Assembly: GCA_018262705.1 (NCBI GenBank)
Contig: JADFDQ010000011.1
Coordinates: 43,219 to 107,218, forward strand
Source: Xanthomonas sp.
GTDB taxonomy: Bacteria; Pseudomonadota; Gammaproteobacteria; Xanthomonadales; Xanthomonadaceae
DNA: 64,000 bases
Direction of reading: 5' to 3'
The translations under genes were made by a program, and so were the position numbers. The notes beneath the pieces are model-generated. The model was not told the origin of the DNA, did not search any database, and saw nothing but the letters and a program-made list of their open reading frames with translations. This document shows positions 47,620 through 56,432 of the stretch, one piece after another (within the stretch, counting starts at the first letter, position 1; the number at the start of each line of letters is the position of its first letter).

Positions 47620-48840
47620 TCAGTTCCGGGTGCCGCTTGGCAGGTTGGCCTGGATGATCGATTCGATCCGCGCGTCCGCTTCGTGCAGCTGGCGTGCATA
47701 GGCGTCGGTGCGCAGCACCGGCTTGTCGGCGGGCGCGGACGGCAGCACCGGGCCGCTCTGGTCGCGGACATTGATCGTCACATTCATGCTCATGCCCAGT
47801 CGCAGTGGATGCTCGGCCAGCTGCTTGCGGTCGAGCGCCACCCGCACCGGGATGCGCTGGACGATCTTGATCCAGTTGCCGCTGGCGTTCTGCGGCGGCA
47901 GCAGGGCGAAGGCGCTGCCGGTGCCCATGCCGAGGCTGATCAGCTTGCCGTCGAAGCTGACGTTGTCACCGTACAAATCCGAGGTCAGCTTGACCGGCTG
48001 GCCCAGGCGCAGGTTGTGCAGCTGGGTTTCCTTGAAGTTGGCATCGACCCAGACCGCGTCCAGCGGGATCACCGCCAGCAGCGTGACGCCCGGCGCGACC
48101 CGCTGGCCGAGCTGGACGCTGCGGCGGGCCACGAAACCGTCGATCGGGGCGACGATCGCGGCACGCTGCAGAGTCAAGTATGCCTCCCGCAGCTGCGCGG
48201 CGGCGGCCTGCACCTGCGGCTGGCTGGCGACGGTGGTGGCATCGACCAAGGCGCGGCTGCGCGACAGCTGTCCGTGCGAAGCCTGCAGCGCCGCCTGTGC
48301 GGCGTCGAGCTGGGCGCGCGCGTGCGCGAGCTCTTCGGCCGAAACTGCGCCGCTGGCGACCAGGCCGCTGCGCCGTGCCACGTCCTCGCGCGCCTGCCGC
48401 AGCGCAACTTCGCGCGCACCGATGTCGGCCTGCGCGCTTGCCACGCTGCTGTACAGCCCGCGCACCTGGCGGACGGTGGCGGCAAGGTTGGCTTCGGCAC
48501 GTTCCAGCGCGACCTGGGCATCGTTGGGATCAAGCTGCACCAGCACCTGCCCGGCGCGCACCCGCATGCCATCATCGGCGTTGATCGCCACCACCGTGCC
48601 CAGCGTCTGCGGGGTGATGCTGACGATGTTGCCCTGCACGTAGGCGTCGTCGGTGTCCTGCTCCCAGCGTGCGATCAGGAACCAATAGGCCAGCCAGACG
48701 ATGCCGACGATCAACATGATCGCCAGCACGATCAGCAGGGCACGGCGGCGCTTGCCGTTGCCCGGCTTGAGCGCGCTTTGCGAGGCCGGCAGGGTGGGAC
48801 TGCTGCCGGCGGAGGTGTTCGGGGTGGTTTCGGTGGTCAT
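47620..48840 (-). CDS. emrA: EmrA-type HlyD membrane fusion protein
   Basis: A 406-residue periplasmic adaptor with one N-terminal membrane helix (about 33-55), a biotinyl-lipoyl half (DTDDAYVQGNIVSITPQTLGTVVAINADDGMRVRAGQVL), a long coiled-coil hairpin (about 100-215), and the second lipoyl half (APIDGFVARRSVQLGQRV). It bridges EmrB to the outer-membrane channel gene 6 bases upstream. Confidence 0.94.
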   Translation of the reverse strand: MTTETTPNTSAGSSPTLPASQSALKPGNGKRRRALLIVLAIMLIVGIVWLAYWFLIARWEQDTDDAYVQGNIVSITPQTLGTVVAINADDGMRVRAGQVLVQLDPNDAQVALERAEANLAATVRQVRGLYSSVASAQADIGAREVALRQAREDVARRSGLVASGAVSAEELAHARAQLDAAQAALQASHGQLSRSRALVDATTVASQPQVQAAAAQLREAYLTLQRAAIVAPIDGFVARRSVQLGQRVAPGVTLLAVIPLDAVWVDANFKETQLHNLRLGQPVKLTSDLYGDNVSFDGKLISLGMGTGSAFALLPPQNASGNWIKIVQRIPVRVALDRKQLAEHPLRLGMSMNVTINVRDQSGPVLPSAPADKPVLRTDAYARQLHEADARIESIIQANLPSGTRN

Positions 48841-48846
48841 GGCGGT

Positions 48847-50283
48847 TTACTTGGAGGCGGTCTGGTCGGGTGCGGACGGCGCAATTCCACCGCCCAACGC
48901 TTGGTCGAGGTCGACGCTGGCGGTGCGCCGCTGCGCGCGCAGGCTGGACAGCAGTTGATCGAGTTGGAGCACCGGTTGTTCGGCGGACAGCACGTCGAGT
49001 CGGGTTGCCAGTCCCGCGCGGTAGCGCTGCTGGACCTGCGCGTGGGCGCTGGCCGCGGCGCTGCGCGCCTGGGTGGCGCTGGCGATCTGGTCATCCAGCG
49101 CGCGCGCCGCCTGCACCGCGTCGGCGACTTCGCGGATCGCGTTCAGCAGGGTCTGGTTGTAGCCGGCGACCGCGAGGTCGTGATCGGCTTCGCTGCCGCG
49201 CAGCTGGCTGCGCAGCAGGCCGCCTTCGAAAATCGGCAGGCTCAGCGCCGGCCCGCCGTTGAGCAGCAGGGCCTGGCTGTTGAACAGCTCGGACAGGCCG
49301 CCGGAGACCAACCCGACGATTGCGCTGAGGTTGAGGCTGGGATAGAACGCGGCCTTGCTGGCGTCGATGCTGCGCTGCGCAGCTTCCACCCGCCAGCGTG
49401 CGGAAACGACGTCGGCGCGGCGCGCCAACAGATCGCTGGACAGCTCGGACGGAATTGCGAGCCGAGGCTGCGCCAGCTGCGGGCGGCTGATTGCAAGACC
49501 GCGATCCGGGTCGGCGCCGACCAAGGTGGCCAGCGCGTTGCGCATGCCGGCGATGCGCTGGTTGGACAGCTGTGCCTGCTGCTGCGCGGCGGCGGCGGCG
49601 CTGCGCTTGGCCTCCACCGCGATGCCGTTGTCGAGGCCGGCCTGCTTGCGCTGTTCGGACAGCTGCAGCGCGCTGGCGCTGCGGGCGGCATCGGCCTGCG
49701 TGGCATCCTGCATGTCGAAGGCCTGCGCCAGTGCGATGTAGGTGCGGGCGACGTTGGCGGCCAGGGTGACGCGCGCCGACTGGGCATCGACGTCGGCGGC
49801 GTGGGCGTTGTCCACCGCCGCTTCCCAGCGGCTGCGCGATTGGCCCCATAGATCCGGGCTGAATTTCAGGCTCAGCATCAGCACGTCGGCGACGTTGAGC
49901 TTGCCGCCGACTTTCGATCCAGCCAGTCCTTCGGGCAGTTGCACGCCGTTGACCTGGGCGCTGGCGCCCACCGACGGCAGCCTGACGGCTGCGGCCACGC
50001 CGGCTTGCGCCTGGGCTTTGCGCGCGCGCGCGTCGGCCATGGCCAGCGTCGGCGAATTCGCCAGCGCCTCGTCGATCAGGGCGTCCAGCTGGGGATCGCC
50101 GAAAGCGCTCCACCAGCGTTCGCCGGGCCAGGCGGCAGGCGACAGCGTGGCGTTGCCGAGGCTGCGGCTGGCCGACAGCGTGGCCGGGTCGCGCGGTGTT
50201 TGCGCGGCGGTCAGCTGGCCCATCGACGTGCAGGCGGACAGCAACGTGGCCCCGAACGCGAGCGGGAGTAGGGATCGACGCAT
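48847..50283 (-). CDS. NodT-family outer-membrane efflux lipoprotein
   Basis: A 478-residue TolC-like channel with a lipoprotein signal peptide (MRRSLLPLAFGATLLSAC, lipidated Cys18). It has the paired OEP repeats expected (about residues 60-255 and 270-470) with alanine-rich helices. It provides the outer-membrane exit for the EmrAB pump. It starts three bases past marR. Confidence 0.92.
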   Translation of the reverse strand: MRRSLLPLAFGATLLSACTSMGQLTAAQTPRDPATLSASRSLGNATLSPAAWPGERWWSAFGDPQLDALIDEALANSPTLAMADARARKAQAQAGVAAAVRLPSVGASAQVNGVQLPEGLAGSKVGGKLNVADVLMLSLKFSPDLWGQSRSRWEAAVDNAHAADVDAQSARVTLAANVARTYIALAQAFDMQDATQADAARSASALQLSEQRKQAGLDNGIAVEAKRSAAAAAQQQAQLSNQRIAGMRNALATLVGADPDRGLAISRPQLAQPRLAIPSELSSDLLARRADVVSARWRVEAAQRSIDASKAAFYPSLNLSAIVGLVSGGLSELFNSQALLLNGGPALSLPIFEGGLLRSQLRGSEADHDLAVAGYNQTLLNAIREVADAVQAARALDDQIASATQARSAAASAHAQVQQRYRAGLATRLDVLSAEQPVLQLDQLLSSLRAQRRTASVDLDQALGGGIAPSAPDQTASK

Positions 50284-50286
50284 GGT

Positions 50287-50760
50287 TCAGTCTTCGCTGG
50301 TGAGGTTGTCCCGGACCTGTTCGAGCAGGCGGGTCATGTGGATGCGGGTGGCTTCGTCCATTCCGCGCAGCGCGCGTTCGCGCACCCGCTGGCCGCACTG
50401 GTCGATGTCTTGCCAGATCGCCAAGCCGGTTTGGGTGAGGTCGATGTTGAGCGCACGGCGATCGTTGGGGTCGGCGCTGCGCGCCAGCAAGCCACGCGCT
50501 TCGAGCTTGTCGAGCAGGCGCGTCATCGCGCCAGGGTTGAGGTCGGCCAGCCGGGCCAGGTCGGTGACCCCGGCGCTGCCGCCGGTGGCCAGGGCCTTGA
50601 GGGTGATGAACTGGCTGAAATTCAGCGCGTGACCGGAGCCGGCAAGTTCGCGTTCCATTCGCGCCCACATGGCGTCGCGAACTTGGCGAAACAGCAGGCC
50701 GAGAGCCGAGCCGCTGCTGGCCGCGGCCGGGGGAATGGGGGCTGGGTTCGAAGTGGGCAT
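50287..50760 (-). CDS. MarR-family transcriptional regulator of the efflux operon
   Basis: A 157-residue winged-helix protein: LNFSQFITLKALATGGSAGVTDLARLADLNPGAMTRLLDKLEARGLLARSADPNDRRALNIDLT. It probably represses the operon it heads and is released by drug-like ligands. Start MPTSNPAP follows the promoter at 50768-50795. Confidence 0.93.
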   Translation of the reverse strand: MPTSNPAPIPPAAASSGSALGLLFRQVRDAMWARMERELAGSGHALNFSQFITLKALATGGSAGVTDLARLADLNPGAMTRLLDKLEARGLLARSADPNDRRALNIDLTQTGLAIWQDIDQCGQRVRERALRGMDEATRIHMTRLLEQVRDNLTSED

Positions 50761-50767
50761 GGGCGGT

Positions 50768-50795
50768 ATTTTATAGCCCGCGCAATAGTTGTCAA
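50768..50795 (-). promoter_or_regulatory. promoter of the marR-efflux operon
   Basis: On the minus strand TTGACA (50795-50790) and TAAAAT (50773-50768) are spaced by 16 bases, just ahead of the marR start. A TTGACAA near-palindrome overlaps the -35 and could be part of the operator. Confidence 0.7.
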
Positions 50796-51043
50796 TGCAA
50801 ATACTCCATGGGCAATTATCCCGCGCACCAGACCGCGGCCCCGCCCGCGCAGGGTGGCGCTGCGGGCGGGCGGCGATCGCCGAACGGCCCCGCTCCCGGG
50901 GCGAGTGGCAGTGGCCAGATCCCTGCCAGCGCTGGATGAAACCTGAGGCCAAAAATGCGCCAGGCCTTTCGGCGAACGGCGATGCTGTAGTCTGCTGGAA
51001 ACACGCGGAGAACTCGTCCAATCACCGGTAGGGAGTAAGCAAC

Positions 51044-52267
51044 ATGGCCGACAGTCTGGAACGTGGGCGCACGCGCGTCGCCGGCTTTGCCGATGCGGAG
51101 ATGGACTTCCAGTTGATCCGCCAGCTCGGCGCGGCGCGTTACGGCGGCTCGGCAGTCGGCGAATGCCTGGCGCTGGCGCGGCGCATCGACAATGGCGCAC
51201 CCGCGAGCTGGGTGGCGGCATTTGCCGCCGCCGCCGCGCGCCAGCAGGCCGATGCCGAGCGGCGCGCCGCACGTGGTCACGCCGTCAGCTCGCGGGATGC
51301 TTGGCTGGTCGCCAGCAACAGCTGGCGCGCCGCGGAGTACTACACGACGATTTCCGATCCCATGCACGCTCGCTATGGCTTGGCCAGCCGGGCCTGCTTC
51401 CTGGCGGCAATGGAGGTGGATGCTTGCGTTTGCGAGGTGGTGAGCCTGCCGTTTGAAAACACGCCGCTGCCGGCGTTGCATTTGCGCCCAGCTGCAGCCA
51501 GCGGGCCGGGCAAGACCCTGATGATCATCAGCGGCTACGATGGAACGCTGGAAGAGACCTTTCTCGCCTACGGTCGCGCCGCGCTCGAGCGTGGCTACCG
51601 GCTGCTGCTGTTTAGCGGCCCGGGGCAGATGGATACCCTGCGTTTCCACCCGTCGCTGCACTTCATCCCGGAGTTCGAACGGGTTGGCACGCCGGCGGTC
51701 GATTACCTGCTGACGCGGCCCGAGACCGACCCGGCGCGGATCGCACTCATGGGGATCAGCTTTGGTGGCTACTTTGCCACCCGCATTGCCGCGAACGAGC
51801 CGCGCATCCGCGCGCTGATTCCCAATTCACCGATCCTTGATCTGCATGCCTACATGGCCTCGTTCGTCGGCTTCGATCCGGCGCAAATGCCCGATGGCGA
51901 CGATTTTTGCGTGGCGGACATTGACCACATCCCCGCGGACGTGATGCCGGAGCAGACCCGCAAGATGACGCGCAACCTCATGTTGCGCTTCGGCCGGGAC
52001 AGCTTCAAAAGCACCTACCAGCTTCTGCTCGACTTCCGCATCGATGAGGCGCAGCTGGCCGGCTTGCACTGCGCTGCGCTGGCGCTGGTCGGCGCCGGGG
52101 AAGGGCGCGAACCGATCGCACAATTCGAGCGTTTCCTTGCGCATGTGCCCACCGCGCAAGGTCATGTGTTCACCGAAGAAGAAGGCGCCGACGGTCACTG
52201 CCAGTCGGGCAATCTGGCGCTGTCGGCAGCGGTATCGATGGACTGGCTCGACGAGCAGTTCGGCTGA
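51044..52267 (+). CDS. alpha/beta hydrolase (FrsA/dihydroxypseudooxynicotine-hydrolase-like)
   Basis: A 407-residue soluble hydrolase with an N-terminal helical cap region (1-145) and an alpha/beta core. The nucleophile elbow is GISFGGYFA, with an oxyanion turn at SGYDGTLEE; a late acidic loop (GAGEGREP) and the EEGADGHCQ segment give candidate acid and histidine. Similar enzymes hydrolyse C-C or ester bonds of small cyclic substrates. Monocistronic. Substrate not inferable. Confidence 0.82.
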   Translation: MADSLERGRTRVAGFADAEMDFQLIRQLGAARYGGSAVGECLALARRIDNGAPASWVAAFAAAAARQQADAERRAARGHAVSSRDAWLVASNSWRAAEYYTTISDPMHARYGLASRACFLAAMEVDACVCEVVSLPFENTPLPALHLRPAAASGPGKTLMIISGYDGTLEETFLAYGRAALERGYRLLLFSGPGQMDTLRFHPSLHFIPEFERVGTPAVDYLLTRPETDPARIALMGISFGGYFATRIAANEPRIRALIPNSPILDLHAYMASFVGFDPAQMPDGDDFCVADIDHIPADVMPEQTRKMTRNLMLRFGRDSFKSTYQLLLDFRIDEAQLAGLHCAALALVGAGEGREPIAQFERFLAHVPTAQGHVFTEEEGADGHCQSGNLALSAAVSMDWLDEQFG

Positions 52268-52377
52268 GACTGAGCGCCGGGCGCTACGATCGCCCCGCGG
52301 CCCAGCGCCCGGGCATGCCGTTCCGATGCCGACGCGCTGACTGGGGAAGCGTGCGGTACCAGGCCGTGTCGGCTGGG

Positions 52378-53784
52378 TTAGGGCACCACCGCAAGCGCCA
52401 GTTCGCCCTGGCCAATGCCGTGCGGATTGCTGGCGCTGATGCGCACGGCCCAAATCCCGGTTGCGCGCGGGGTGCCGGAAATGACGCCGCGTTTGCGATC
52501 GAGCACCAGCCCTGGCGGCAGGTTGTCGGCCGAGTACGCGTCCACGCGATGGATCGCGCCGATGCGGTACTGCCAGGCTCGGCCGAGTTGGGCATTGGCG
52601 GTCGTGGATACATCAAGCAACGGTTGCCCGCGGCCGTGTTGCTGCATCCAGGCGTTGAGCCGCAGGTGCGCATTTTCACGCAGGTCGAGCCAGAACAGGG
52701 CGATGTCGAAGACGTGGTAGTTGCTGCCACCGAACATGCCGTTGTCGCTGAAGTATTCCGAGGGAAGGGGGGCCGGGGCGACGTAGGTGTAGCGTCCGTC
52801 GTCGTGCACGGAAACCAGGCGAGGCAGGAGTCGTGCGAAGGTCTTCGGGGTGCCGAAGGGAACCGCGCCACGGTGCTGCTCGGCAGAGGTATCCGGCTTG
52901 CCGGCATCCCAACTGACTGGGTTGATGGTGGTCAGCGGCAGACCCGAAGCAGGCACCCAGCGCTGCGCAGAGCGGTTCCAATAGCACGACTCCTGCCAGG
53001 CGTCGAGGTCGGCGGCGTCGGTATGCGCACCAAAAGTTTCCCAGATCGCGACGCAGCCAGTTTGCGCCGGACGCACGCAGGGCGGGATGTGGATCAGATC
53101 GTCCTTGAATACGGCGCGCGGGATCGGTTGGCCAGGCAGGTAGGCCGCGACCAGCAGTGTCTCCAATGCGGTTCCCTGGATTGCTTCGGTCAACAGTCGC
53201 TGGGCGTGATTGGAGCCTTGGCTGTGGCCGACCAGGAAGAACGGTCGCCCCTGGTTGTCGTGTTCGATGTAGTAACGAAATGCGGCCAGCACGTCTGCAT
53301 AGGCGTGGTTGATCGGAACTTGCTGGGTTTCTTCGTCCTGGTCGTAGAGCGGCAGCGTCACCTGGCGGTAATGCGGCGCGTAGATCCGCGCCACGGCGTT
53401 GAAAGGCGTGGCTTGGGTCAGCAGCATGATGGCCCCGATCCTGGCCGCCTCGGCATCATCGATGGGCGCATTGAAGGCGTCGCCGCGCATGCTGGTGGTG
53501 GGGTGCACGTAGAACACGTCGGCCTGCGCCACCGCCTGCAAATTGGAGAAACCTGCTCCTTTTGGCGTGTGCATCGCGGCAGAGGGCTGGTCAGGGCGGG
53601 CAAGCCAGTTGGAGGGATTGCCGTAATCAACCGCAGGCCACTCCGGATCGGGGGCCGGTGTGGCCATTCGAGTCGCCCCAGCGCCGGCGTGTGCCGTCAA
53701 CGTCAGGCAGGTGAGCAGCAGTGCTGATGCGAGATGGCGCAAGCGCAGGTGCCGATTGCCCGGATCTGTTCGTTTCTGCATCAT
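52378..53784 (-). CDS. exported DUF3089 lipase-like protein with C-terminal putative Ig domain
   Basis: A 468-residue protein with a signal peptide (cleavage near residue 33). The DUF3089 alpha/beta hydrolase part has ADVFYVHPTTSMRGDAFNAPIDD and the serine elbow VGHSQGSNHAQRLL; the C-terminal 80 residues (AIHRVDAYSADNLPPGLVLD, then a VISGTP turn) are a cadherin-like putative-Ig domain. It may be a secreted or periplasmic lipase or esterase. The start at MMQKRT has GGGGGCGG upstream. Confidence 0.85.
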   Translation of the reverse strand: MMQKRTDPGNRHLRLRHLASALLLTCLTLTAHAGAGATRMATPAPDPEWPAVDYGNPSNWLARPDQPSAAMHTPKGAGFSNLQAVAQADVFYVHPTTSMRGDAFNAPIDDAEAARIGAIMLLTQATPFNAVARIYAPHYRQVTLPLYDQDEETQQVPINHAYADVLAAFRYYIEHDNQGRPFFLVGHSQGSNHAQRLLTEAIQGTALETLLVAAYLPGQPIPRAVFKDDLIHIPPCVRPAQTGCVAIWETFGAHTDAADLDAWQESCYWNRSAQRWVPASGLPLTTINPVSWDAGKPDTSAEQHRGAVPFGTPKTFARLLPRLVSVHDDGRYTYVAPAPLPSEYFSDNGMFGGSNYHVFDIALFWLDLRENAHLRLNAWMQQHGRGQPLLDVSTTANAQLGRAWQYRIGAIHRVDAYSADNLPPGLVLDRKRGVISGTPRATGIWAVRISASNPHGIGQGELALAVVP

Positions 53785-53958
53785 GCCGCCCCCGTCAAGA
53801 TACCCGCATCGTGGCGGCTGCCAGCTGACCATGCAACCTGAGGCAATGCCGATTCAAGCAGCATGATCGCGGTCGACAATGGCCCTGGAAGCACTCCAGG
53901 AGCAGGTGGGCCGCGCGCCACGCACGGCTGGAGAGTTGGTCGATCCAGCGTACTGCGT

Positions 53959-54753
53959 TCACATCCCGCGGTGCAGCACCAGCTCCAGCACGAATTTGCT
54001 GCCGAAGAAGGCCAGCACCAGCAGTGCCATCGCGGTCAGCGTCCAGCGCACTGCAATGGCGCCGCGCCAGCCGCGCCGCCAGCGCCCGAGCAGCAGGGCG
54101 CCGAACGCCAGCCAGGAAAGGATGCTGAGTACGGTGTGGTGAACGAGGTGTTGGGCGAACAGGTTTTCAACGAACAGCGCGCCGGTCAGCAGGGTGGCAG
54201 TCAGCAGCCCGAAGCCGAGGCCAATCGTGCGGAACAGCAGGGATTCCAGCTCGGTCAGCGGCGGCAGGGCGCGCAGCCAGGGCTGGAATTCGCGCCGGCG
54301 CAGGGCCCGATCCTGCGCCCACAGGAAGATTGCCAGCACCGCCGCCAGCGACAGCGTGGCGTAGGCCAACAGCGCCGTCCAGGCGTGCAGCAGCAGTTGC
54401 CAGTTCAACGGCTCGGGCTTGAGGGTGTGGCCGCGCACCCCGTAGGCCAGCAGCAGCAGCGCAGCCAGCGGGAACACCACCACCCCCAGCGCCCGCGCCG
54501 GCCCGCCGGCGGCGCCCGCCACCGTCAGTGCGGCCATGCCCAGCCCGACCAGCGACAGCGCGGCAAAGAAATGCAGATCGGTGGAACCGGTCTGGTACCA
54601 GCCCTGCCAGTGGGCGAAGGCGTGCAGCAGTACCGCCGGAATCGCGGCCCACAGCCAGCCACGGCCCAGCGGCTCGTCCGCGGCGCGAGCGTCGCGCACC
54701 AGCCACAGCGTCGCGACGGTGTAGAGCAGGGCAGCAAGGGCGTTGGCCAGCAT
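53959..54753 (-). CDS. CcsA/YpjD-like inner-membrane protein
   Basis: A 264-residue eight-helix membrane protein of the cytochrome c assembly (CcmC/CcsA/HemX) superfamily, with HAWTALLAYATLSLAAVLAIFLWAQDRALRRREF, ENLFAQHLVHHTVLSILSWLAFGALL and paired histidines that could hold haem. It lacks a clear WWD domain, so it is likelier the YpjD type often found next to ffh in this order than a haem lyase. Function unproven. Confidence 0.82.
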   Translation of the reverse strand: MLANALAALLYTVATLWLVRDARAADEPLGRGWLWAAIPAVLLHAFAHWQGWYQTGSTDLHFFAALSLVGLGMAALTVAGAAGGPARALGVVVFPLAALLLLAYGVRGHTLKPEPLNWQLLLHAWTALLAYATLSLAAVLAIFLWAQDRALRRREFQPWLRALPPLTELESLLFRTIGLGFGLLTATLLTGALFVENLFAQHLVHHTVLSILSWLAFGALLLGRWRRGWRGAIAVRWTLTAMALLVLAFFGSKFVLELVLHRGM

Positions 54754-54791
54754 GGGCGAAGTGTCGCACAGCGGCGGCCCGCGCCGCCGGT

Positions 54792-55202
54792 TCAGCCGAA
54801 CCGCAGCACCTGCCCGTCGTGGTTGAAGGCGGCGAAATCCGAAACCCGGCCGTCGTTGATCGCGTTGACCATGAAGCGCAGCGGCTGGGCGGCTTCGTCG
54901 GCGCTGGGCGCCACCCCGCCACGACCATCGAGGCTGCCGACGAACACCATGTCCCAGTCCTGGCCGGTGGTCGTCGATTCGACTTTCAGCGCCGCGAAAT
55001 CGGCGATCTCTTCCGGGGCCTTGTCGACGCACAGGCAGGGGCTGATGGTGCCGCCTTCGCGGCGTTCGAAGCGTTCGCGCTGGTCGGCGGTCGCGTTTTC
55101 CGGCAATTCAATCCGGGCAAAAACAAACAGCAGCCGCTGGGGTTCGGTTTGGCGGCGCGCAGCCGCGAGCAGATCGTCAAAACTGGCAAGTTCCGTGGTC
55201 AT
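54792..55202 (-). CDS. small conserved cytosolic protein (often labelled ribonucleotide reductase alpha by error)
   Basis: A 136-residue acidic protein, MTTELASFDDLLAAARRQTEPQRLLFVFARIELPENATADQ, then CLCVDKAPEEIADFAALK and MVNAINDGRVSDFAAFNHDGQVLRF. It matches a small Lysobacterales family of unknown function; it has no ribonucleotide-reductase features. Start MTTELAS; an alternative at 55211 adds three residues. It is divergent from moaA, with an FNR-type box between. Confidence 0.78.
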   Translation of the reverse strand: MTTELASFDDLLAAARRQTEPQRLLFVFARIELPENATADQRERFERREGGTISPCLCVDKAPEEIADFAALKVESTTTGQDWDMVFVGSLDGRGGVAPSADEAAQPLRFMVNAINDGRVSDFAAFNHDGQVLRFG

Positions 55203-55278
55203 TGGCAACATCGGGCAATCGGGCAGGGCGCGACCGTAGCATGCCGGCGGCCCGGTCGCCGTGCGGAGAAGACAAATT

Positions 55279-55292
55279 TTGATCGTGATCAA
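55279..55292 (+). promoter_or_regulatory. FNR/DNR-type binding site of the moa operon
   Basis: TTGATCGTGATCAA is a perfect TTGAT-N4-ATCAA box. A candidate -10, TATCCT, lies at 55314-55319, putting the box about 41.5 bases ahead of the start point, the usual place for FNR-type activation. It is nearly the same as the narG box at 59902. Confidence 0.85.
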
Positions 55293-55342
55293 ACGGTCTC
55301 GGCGAATCCGCACTATCCTGCACAGGCAATACCTCCAAGCCC

Positions 55343-55437
55343 TTGCACCTAAGTCCTCGCGGAGACGGTGCTCGGGCCGTGGCCTTCGGGTCACCGGGCC
55401 GGCACCGGAAACGGGCTGGCCTCCCGTGTTTGGAATG
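55343..55437 (+). ncRNA. probable molybdenum cofactor (Moco) riboswitch upstream of moaA
   Basis: The leader has the elements expected of a Moco RNA: a CTCGCGGAG stem-loop then ACGG, a long arm closed by GGTGC (55367-55371) with GCACC (55402-55406) and capped by a GTGGCC-TTCG-GGTCAC hairpin, the conserved GGAAACGGG, and a closing ACGGG..CCCGT pair with GGCCTCCCG. It ends just before the TGGAG ribosome binding site of moaA. Identification is from recalled consensus, not from a covariance search. Confidence 0.65.
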
Positions 55438-55447
55438 GAGCAACAAC

Positions 55448-56428
55448 ATGGCAAGTCTCGTCGACGGTTTCGGCCGAACGTTTCCCTATCTGCGGCTGTC
55501 GCTGACCGAAGCCTGCAACTTCCGCTGCAGCTATTGCCTGCCCGACGGCTACCACGCCAATGGCCGTCCGAGCTTCCTCGAACTGGACGAGATCCGCCGT
55601 TTGCTGCGCGCGTTCGCCGACCTCGGCATGCGCAAGGTGCGCCTGACCGGCGGCGAGCCCAGCCTGCGCAAGGACCTTGCCGAAATCATCGCCATCGCCG
55701 CGCGCACGCCCGGCGTGGGCAAGGTGGCGATGACCACCAATGGCTGCCTGTTGCTGAAGAAAGTGCGGCAGTGGCGCGGCGCCGGCCTGACCGCGCTCAA
55801 CGTCAGTGTGGATAGCCTCGACGCGGCGCGCTTCCAGGCGATCACCGGGCACGATCGATTCCAAGACGTGATCGATGGCGTGGAACTGGCGCTTGGGCTG
55901 GGCTTCGATTCGGTCAAGCTCAATGCGGTGCTGCTGCGTGGCTTGAACGACGCGGACCTGCCGCGCTGGCTGGACTACCTGCGCGAGCGCGACGTCGCGG
56001 TGCGCTTCATCGAGCTGATGCGCACCGGCGACAACCAGGCCTATTTCGAACGCCACCACGTCCGCGCGGAAACCCTGCAACGGCAGTTGCAGGGCGCCGG
56101 CTGGACGCTGGCTCCGCGTGCCGTCGACGCCGGCCCGGCACTGGAATACCGGCACCCGGACTATCGCGGGCGGATTGGCGTGATCGCGCCATATTCGAAG
56201 GATTTCTGCGCCGGCTGCAACCGCCTGCGCGTCACCGCACGCGGCGACCTGCGGCTGTGCCTGTTCGGCGAATTCGGCATCCCGCTGCGCCCGCTGCTGC
56301 AAGACGATGCCGACCACGCGGCGCTGATGGGCCGCATCGCCACCCAGCTTGGGCTGAAGGCGGCTGGCCACGGCCTGCACATGGGCAATACCGGCATCAC
56401 CCCGCACCTGGCGTCGATCGGGGGTTGA
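55448..56428 (+). CDS. moaA: GTP 3',8-cyclase MoaA
   Basis: First step of Moco synthesis, rearranging GTP with a radical SAM mechanism. The 326-residue protein has the N-terminal CNFRCSYC cluster motif, LTGGEPSLRKD, TTNGCLL, a C-terminal cluster CAGCNRLRVTARGDLRLC and the terminal GG needed for activity. Start MASLVDG has TGGAG upstream. It heads the moaA-moaCB-moeA-moaD-moaE operon. Confidence 0.97.
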   Translation: MASLVDGFGRTFPYLRLSLTEACNFRCSYCLPDGYHANGRPSFLELDEIRRLLRAFADLGMRKVRLTGGEPSLRKDLAEIIAIAARTPGVGKVAMTTNGCLLLKKVRQWRGAGLTALNVSVDSLDAARFQAITGHDRFQDVIDGVELALGLGFDSVKLNAVLLRGLNDADLPRWLDYLRERDVAVRFIELMRTGDNQAYFERHHVRAETLQRQLQGAGWTLAPRAVDAGPALEYRHPDYRGRIGVIAPYSKDFCAGCNRLRVTARGDLRLCLFGEFGIPLRPLLQDDADHAALMGRIATQLGLKAAGHGLHMGNTGITPHLASIGG

Positions 56429-56432
56429 GCAC

